The position numbers and the translations under genes were made by a program. A model generated the notes under the pieces. That model saw only the letters and a program-made list of their open reading frames with translations, ran no database searches and was not told the DNA's origin. A DNA stretch of 6,947 bases. Source: Clostridia bacterium. Lineage in GTDB: Bacteria > Bacillota > Clostridia > Oscillospirales > CAG-272. Where the stretch lies: the NCBI GenBank assembly GCA_017395715.1, contig JAFQNZ010000176.1, positions 1-6,947 of the forward strand, in the 5' to 3' direction. Below, piece after piece: positions 4,535 to 6,947 of the stretch (its first letter is position 1; each line of letters starts with the position of its first letter).

Positions 4535-5023
4535 ATGGAACGAGTCAGCAAACCGAACTATTATCTTGATATAGCCGAAACGGTTGCCAAGCGTGCAACC
4601 TGCCTGCGCCGTAAATTCGGTGATATCATCGTTAAAAACGACTCGATCGTGGCAACCGGCTACAACGGTGCGCCCCGCGGCAGAAAGAACTGCACCAATA
4701 TCGGTGTTTGTACGCGTGAGTCGCTGAACATTCCGAGAGGCGAGCGTTATGAAATGTGCCGCTCGGTTCACGCCGAAGCCAATGCCATCATTTCCGCTTC
4801 GCGCGAAGAGATGATCGATGCCACCATGTACATTGCGGGTCTCAACGCCGAAACGGGTGAGCTGGAAAAGAGCATTGACAGCTGCATGATGTGCAAGCGT
4901 CTGATTATCAATTCCGGCATTACCACGGTGGTTTTCCGTTTGACTGAGAACGAATATTCGGTGGTACGCGTGAAAGATTGGATCATCAACGACGACAGCC
5001 TGAGCGGCAGATTCGGTTATTGA
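4535..5023 (+). CDS. ComEB/dCMP deaminase family zinc deaminase
   Basis: A 162-residue cytosolic zinc deaminase of the deoxycytidylate deaminase family. Characterised members convert dCMP to dUMP, feeding dTMP synthesis; the clostridial branch is often annotated as ComE operon protein 2 although no com genes are nearby. The zinc site is visible: His79 and catalytic Glu81 in SVHAEANAI, Cys117 and Cys120 in SCMMC. TGYNGAPRG (41-49) is the conserved loop near the nucleotide. The usual Pro before the first zinc Cys is Ser116 here. ATG at 4535 is preferred over the in-frame TTG at 4529 because AAAGGA (4521-4526) is 8 nt from the ATG and only 2 nt from the TTG. It is first in the operon, 20 nt before the next gene. 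Substrate specificity cannot be told from sequence alone. Confidence 0.9.
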   Translation: MERVSKPNYYLDIAETVAKRATCLRRKFGDIIVKNDSIVATGYNGAPRGRKNCTNIGVCTRESLNIPRGERYEMCRSVHAEANAIISASREEMIDATMYIAGLNAETGELEKSIDSCMMCKRLIINSGITTVVFRLTENEYSVVRVKDWIINDDSLSGRFGY

Positions 5024-5043
5024 TCGGACAAACGAGGTTATCC

Positions 5044-5874
5044 ATGGCAAAGAGTAAACAAAGACCGAAAAAATTCATAGAAGACACCCAACCTGAAAAG
5101 GACAAGCTGACCTTGAAATACTGGCTGATTGGCGCTTTTGCCGTGGCGGCAGTGATCGGCTTGGTGTTTGCGATATCTTTCTTTTCTGACAATGTTGTGC
5201 CTGCTGTTCCGTTCACCAAAGACGGCAACAGATTGATTCGCGAAAGCGACGGCAGAGTGTATCAGAAGGCGTCGGCAATGTATGAAGTCGAGGCATATAC
5301 CAAAAAGAGCCAGCCGCGCTATGGCAAGGCGGGCGATATGTCGATCTACAAGGTTGGCTATAAAAACAAATACGACGTCGTTGAGGCAATGTCGGAAGAC
5401 AATTATCTGACAGACGGCAAGGGTACGCTGTACTACAGCGGCGATGTTTCGCTTCCCAATCTTTCAATATTTGATGCGGATGAAGTGAGTATGGGCACGG
5501 TGGTGACCACCGACCGCGGAACCACGATCACCTATCTCAAAACGCTGACCAACAAAAATTCTCCCGATGCCACCGATTTTGTGAACGAATATCTTGACAA
5601 TGTTCCTTACATTGGACACGGAGATCCGCAGGAGACTTGCCGTTTGAAGCTGACTTCGAGTGTGAAATATCCCTGGCTTTCGATGATCATGCATCTTGTG
5701 CGCTGTGACAACAACGGTACCAACGATTTTTATGTTTACACCGATGAAAGCAGCCAGTCGATCAAGGTGTCCTCCCACTGGTTTGGCGATCTTTGGAGCA
5801 GTAAGGATACCACACAAGCACCCGGAACAACGGCTGTGCCGTCTCTTCCCGAAACGCCGGTAACCACGGATTGA
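5044..5874 (+). CDS. Single-pass membrane protein of unknown function
   Basis: A 276-residue protein I do not recognise. Residues 1-25 are hydrophilic and strongly basic (AKSKQRPKK), about 26-47 form one membrane helix (YWLIGAFAVAAVIGLVFAIS), and the rest is predicted outside the cell by the positive-inside rule. The outer domain is rich in Tyr, Asp and Gly, with probable beta strands, and ends in a Thr/Pro tail (about 255-276) similar in style to the esterase linkers but with no visible sorting signal. The start at 5044 is set by GAGG at 5034-5037, 6 nt upstream; the longer in-frame start at 4978 would overlap the deaminase and spoil the N-terminus. Its stop overlaps the start region of rimI, with 1 nt between them, so the two are probably translationally coupled. 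Confidence 0.87.
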   Translation: MAKSKQRPKKFIEDTQPEKDKLTLKYWLIGAFAVAAVIGLVFAISFFSDNVVPAVPFTKDGNRLIRESDGRVYQKASAMYEVEAYTKKSQPRYGKAGDMSIYKVGYKNKYDVVEAMSEDNYLTDGKGTLYYSGDVSLPNLSIFDADEVSMGTVVTTDRGTTITYLKTLTNKNSPDATDFVNEYLDNVPYIGHGDPQETCRLKLTSSVKYPWLSMIMHLVRCDNNGTNDFYVYTDESSQSIKVSSHWFGDLWSSKDTTQAPGTTAVPSLPETPVTTD

Positions 5875-5875
5875 T

Positions 5876-6334
5876 ATGGAAATCTGTATGTACCGCGCGG
5901 GGGAGCGAGAGGAAAACGAAGCCCTTTTGGAATCGCTTCTTCTGCTGGAGGAACGCTGTTTTTCCGATCCGTGGAGCAGGGGCATGATGCAAAGCGCCCT
6001 TGCCGATCCTTCGGTTTTGTTGTTGACCCTATGTGACGGGGAGATTTTGGCGGGGTATCTGATGCTCCTTACCGTGCCTCCCGACGGTGAGATTTTGAAT
6101 CTTGCCGTGATGCCCGAATACCGAAGACAGGGTCTTGCCGACAGGCTGTTTGATGCGTGTTTGGCATACTGTCGGGACGTGGGCATTGAAATGCTGTTTC
6201 TTGAAGTGCGTGCCTCGAACACACCTGCTGTTTCGCTGTATGAAAAGAGGGGCTTTGTGACGGTGGGCAGACGCAAGAATTATTACCGTTACCCCAAGGA
6301 AGACGCGCTTGTGATGCGCCTTCTTTCGGAGTGA
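5876..6334 (+). CDS. rimI: Ribosomal-protein-alanine N-acetyltransferase RimI
   Basis: A 152-residue GNAT acetyltransferase that in characterised bacteria acetylates the N-terminal alanine of ribosomal protein S18 using acetyl-CoA. Visible features: the N-terminal CFSDPWS block (28-34) typical of RimI, the beta-4 strand EILNLAVMPEYR (72-83), the acetyl-CoA pyrophosphate loop RRQGLA (83-88), LEVRASN (109-115) with probable general base Glu110, and AVSLYEKRGF (118-127) with conserved Tyr122. The start at 5876 lies 1 nt after the previous stop with no strong binding site, suggesting coupled re-initiation; the in-frame ATG at 5888 is a possible alternative. Its position 27 nt before tsaD is a common bacterial arrangement, although tsaB, often upstream, is absent here. 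Confidence 0.93.
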   Translation: MEICMYRAGEREENEALLESLLLLEERCFSDPWSRGMMQSALADPSVLLLTLCDGEILAGYLMLLTVPPDGEILNLAVMPEYRRQGLADRLFDACLAYCRDVGIEMLFLEVRASNTPAVSLYEKRGFVTVGRRKNYYRYPKEDALVMRLLSE

Positions 6335-6361
6335 GTTGAATAAAAGAAAAGATGAAAAGTT

Positions 6362-6947
6362 ATGTTGATCTTATCCTTTGAATCGTCGTGTGACGAAACC
6401 TCGGTGGCGATTGCTTCCTTTCATAACGGAGACAAAAAGGTGCTTGCCAACAAAACGGCAACCCAAATTGCCATCCATGCCTTGTATGGCGGTGTTGTGC
6501 CCGAAATTGCGGGACGCGCGCACATCGAGGCGATTTCCGCTCTGACCTACGCCGCCTTTGAAGAAGCGGGTGTTACCGTTTCGGATATTGATGCGGTGGC
6601 GGTGACAAGCGAGCCCGGTTTGATCGGGGCTTTGCTTGTGGCTGTGAACTATGCCAAGTCGTTTGCCTTGGCGCATGACTTGCCTTTGATTCCGGTCAAC
6701 CATATCCGCGCGCATATTGCCGCGGTGTATTATGAATATCCCGATTTGGAAGCCCCCTTTTTTGCCATGGTAGCGTCGGGCGGACATACCTCTTTGATCG
6801 ATGTCAGATCTCCCACCGAGTTTGTGACAGTGGGCAGAACGCGCGACGATGCGATCGGCGAGGCGTTTGACAAAGTGGCAAGAGTTTTGGGTATGCCGTA
6901 TCCCGGAGGGGCAGAAATGGACCGTCTTGCCGGGGAGGGCAATCCCA
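6362..6947 (+). CDS. tsaD: tRNA N6-threonylcarbamoyladenosine transferase TsaD, N-terminal part (cut by the window edge)
   Basis: The first 195 codons of TsaD (Kae1/Gcp family, usually about 335-350 residues), which with TsaB and TsaE transfers threonylcarbamoyl to A37 of ANN-decoding tRNAs. Seen here: the opening FESSCDETSVA (6-16), GGVVPEIAGRAH (43-54), PGLIGALLV (85-93), metal ligands His114 and His118 in VNHIRAHIAA, SGGHT, and DAIGEAFDKVARVLGMPYPGG near the end. The reading frame is open to the last base. The start at 6362 fits the family N-terminus exactly, but the upstream region is only A-rich with a weak AAAAG, so translation may depend on rimI. A 9-codon ORF (6352-6381) overlaps the start in another frame. 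Confidence 0.96.
   Translation, partial: MLILSFESSCDETSVAIASFHNGDKKVLANKTATQIAIHALYGGVVPEIAGRAHIEAISALTYAAFEEAGVTVSDIDAVAVTSEPGLIGALLVAVNYAKSFALAHDLPLIPVNHIRAHIAAVYYEYPDLEAPFFAMVASGGHTSLIDVRSPTEFVTVGRTRDDAIGEAFDKVARVLGMPYPGGAEMDRLAGEGNP

Noticed and set aside
5464..6276. Minus-strand open frame of 270 codons opposite the membrane protein and rimI
   Set aside because: It spans two real plus-strand genes with clear start context, and its Ser/Arg-rich translation has no recognisable motif.

Overview
The window looks like a piece of chromosome from a low-to-moderate GC Firmicute, most likely a gut-type clostridium (Oscillospirales/Ruminococcaceae-like). The evidence is canonical TTGACA/TATAAT promoters with 17-bp spacers, GGAGG/AAAGGA ribosome binding sites, tRNAs with encoded CCA, many A/T-tailed bidirectional terminators, and lipoproteins with long Thr/Pro/Ala linkers. 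The family assignments rest on recalled motifs; no database search was run.

Layout. (1) 1-185: the 3' end of one tRNA (possibly Arg), a hairpin spacer, a complete tRNA-His(GTG) and a 19-bp bidirectional terminator. (2) 186-466: a 281-bp gene-free stretch dense in structure. It holds a 103-bp three-way inverted-repeat element (201-303), then an 88-bp segment (311-398) resembling short interspersed bacterial repeats, flanked by a 12-bp direct repeat that also occurs in the 3' end of tRNA-His. The last repeat copy supplies part of the -35 box of the next gene. (3) 467-1126: a hypothetical protein with an extended -10 promoter and a terminator shared with the convergent gene. (4) 1128-3469: a tandem duplication of a roughly 1.1-kb unit (terminator, secreted lipoprotein esterase, promoter), both copies on the minus strand. 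The 121-bp spacer between the copies carries a good plus-strand promoter that has no gene, only the terminator about 20 bp beyond the likely start site. (5) 3504-4382: a PflX-type (COG1313) radical SAM protein, divergent from the second esterase. (6) 4403-6947: a plus-strand operon with its own promoter and a roughly 97-nt leader: a ComEB/dCMP-deaminase-family protein, a single-pass membrane protein of unknown function, rimI (ribosomal-protein S18 N-acetyltransferase) and the first 195 codons of tsaD (tRNA t6A synthesis), which runs off the right edge.

How the genes fit together. The right half is housekeeping: nucleotide metabolism, ribosomal-protein acetylation and the t6A tRNA modification. 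RimI and TsaD are frequent neighbours in bacteria. The left half is accessory: two membrane-anchored serine hydrolases with complete catalytic triads, probably acting on extracellular esters such as those on plant polysaccharides (inference), beside an uncharacterised radical SAM protein and an unknown small protein. I see no CRISPR array, transposase, integrase, toxin-antitoxin pair or phage gene. The features most worth following up are the tRNA-adjacent repeat cluster, the uneven divergence of the duplicated esterases, and the orphan promoter-terminator pair between them.
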